A stretch of DNA of 6,944 bases from Micrococcales bacterium (GTDB taxonomy: Bacteria > Actinomycetota > Actinomycetes > S36-B12 > UBA10799), in assembly GCA_023252115.1 (NCBI GenBank), contig JAHEXM010000091.1, positions 1 to 6,944 on the forward strand. Direction: 5' to 3'. Made by a program: the position numbers and the translations under genes. Position 1 is the stretch's first letter. Every line of letters begins with the position of its first letter. The notes under the pieces were generated by a model. It was given only the letters and a program-made list of their open reading frames with translations, was not told where the DNA came from and searched no databases. Below are positions 6,544 through 6,944 of this stretch, piece after piece.

Positions 6544-6867
6544 GTGGCGGCCAATATCGGCAGCGCAGAGGACTTTCCGGAAGGTGAAGTTCGGGTCGTC
6601 AAATATGACGGTCGAGACGTCTGCATCGCCCGGATCGAAGGCGCACTTTTCGGCGTCGACAATATGTGCTCGCATGCTGAAGCACTGCTTTCTGATGGTG
6701 AGCTGTACGCCGAGGACTACGAGATCGAATGCCCACTGCACGGTTCCACCTTCAGCTTGAAAGACGGCGAGCCACAAGATCTGCCAGCCACTGAGCCGGT
6801 TCGTGCATACGAAGTGCGCCAAGACGGCGATGAGGTTGTCATCGTCGGCCAAAGCAACGACGCCTGA
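6544..6867 (+). CDS. Small Rieske [2Fe-2S] ferredoxin of the suf-cluster type
   Basis: A 107-residue soluble Rieske protein, likely a cytoplasmic electron carrier or an accessory factor in Fe-S cluster work. Numbered from GTG 6544, the cluster ligands are C42-S-H44 (in NMCSHAEA) and C63-P-L-H66 (in IECPLHGSTF): the two Cys and two His expected, spaced normally. The body follows the usual pattern: an opening GSAEDFPEGEVRVV, a strand IARIEGALFGVDN, and the ending LPATEPVRAYEVRQDGDEVVIV. CSHA, SDGEL, IECPLHGS and LPATEPV resemble the Rieske protein encoded between sufD and sufC in many actinobacteria, often annotated as a non-heme iron oxygenase ferredoxin subunit. Here the upstream neighbour is an MFS gene, and no sufC start follows in the last 77 bases. 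The start is discussed at 6534; ATG 6508 would give 119 residues. There is no signal peptide or membrane anchor, so it is not a cytochrome bc1 Rieske subunit. Confidence 0.92.
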   Translation: MAANIGSAEDFPEGEVRVVKYDGRDVCIARIEGALFGVDNMCSHAEALLSDGELYAEDYEIECPLHGSTFSLKDGEPQDLPATEPVRAYEVRQDGDEVVIVGQSNDA

Positions 6868-6896
6868 TCGGACAGAGCCGGAACGACCTTCTGGTT

Positions 6897-6920
6897 CAGA
6901 TCAGTACCACTGCTGATCTG
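6897..6920. terminator. Hairpin downstream of the Rieske gene, possible terminator
   Basis: CAGATCAG (6897-6904) and CTGATCTG (6913-6920) form a perfect 8-base stem. Inside it a T-G and an A-T pair (6905/6912, 6906/6911) extend the stem to 10, leaving a 4-base CCAC loop, and two T-G wobbles can extend it outward to 6895/6922. It begins 30 bases after the Rieske stop. No T-run follows on either strand, so it is not a classical intrinsic terminator, although actinobacterial terminators often lack one. A regulator site is the alternative. Confidence 0.4.
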
Positions 6921-6944
6921 GGACGCTGCAGCCGACACAGATAG

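Noticed and set aside
6880..6925. Possible tRNA T-arm (GGTTCAGATC)
   Set aside because: The flanking bases do not form a five-pair T stem, and no acceptor, D or anticodon arms are present.
6717..6938. Complement-strand frame of 73 codons over the Rieske 3' end
   Set aside because: It is mostly antisense to the Rieske gene, low complexity at its start, and has no recognisable domain.

Overview
The window looks like bacterial chromosome, most likely from an actinomycete-type (Actinomycetota) organism of moderate GC, in the high fifties by eye. This rests on the heme O synthase sequence type, the DHA2 transporter, the GH3 tail and a Rieske protein closely resembling those in actinobacterial suf clusters. 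The lineage call is inference from protein style, not from a marker gene. Five protein genes fill almost all of the window, and no stretch over 300 bases lacks a gene. I see no RNA genes, insertion sequences, CRISPR arrays or long repeats.

Layout: (1) bases 1-830, the 3' part of ctaB (heme O synthase), running in from the left edge. (2) 875-2488, a cysteine-type sulfatase-fold hydrolase. (3) 2479-4722, complement, a large GH3 beta-glucosidase-type glycosidase that converges on the sulfatase and overlaps its end by 10 bases. (4) 4723-4948, a divergent intergenic region with a possible promoter and several short perfect dyads. (5) 4949-6423, a DHA2-type MFS exporter whose N-terminal codons lie in a different frame from the rest, so the gene appears frameshifted. 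(6) 6544-6867, a small Rieske [2Fe-2S] protein, followed by a hairpin near the right edge.

Function: ctaB belongs to aerobic respiration (heme A/O supply for terminal oxidase). The sulfatase and GH3 enzyme both lack signal peptides and could act in the cytoplasm on imported sulfated or plain glycosides; that partnership is inferred only from adjacency. No sugar importer or formylglycine-generating enzyme is in the window, and the MFS protein is of a drug/metabolite efflux family, not a sugar importer. The Rieske protein is the type usually found between sufD and sufC, but here it stands alone. The most notable observation is the split start of the MFS gene: a perfectly placed ribosome binding site and a typical N-terminal tail in one frame, and transmembrane helix 1 onward in another.
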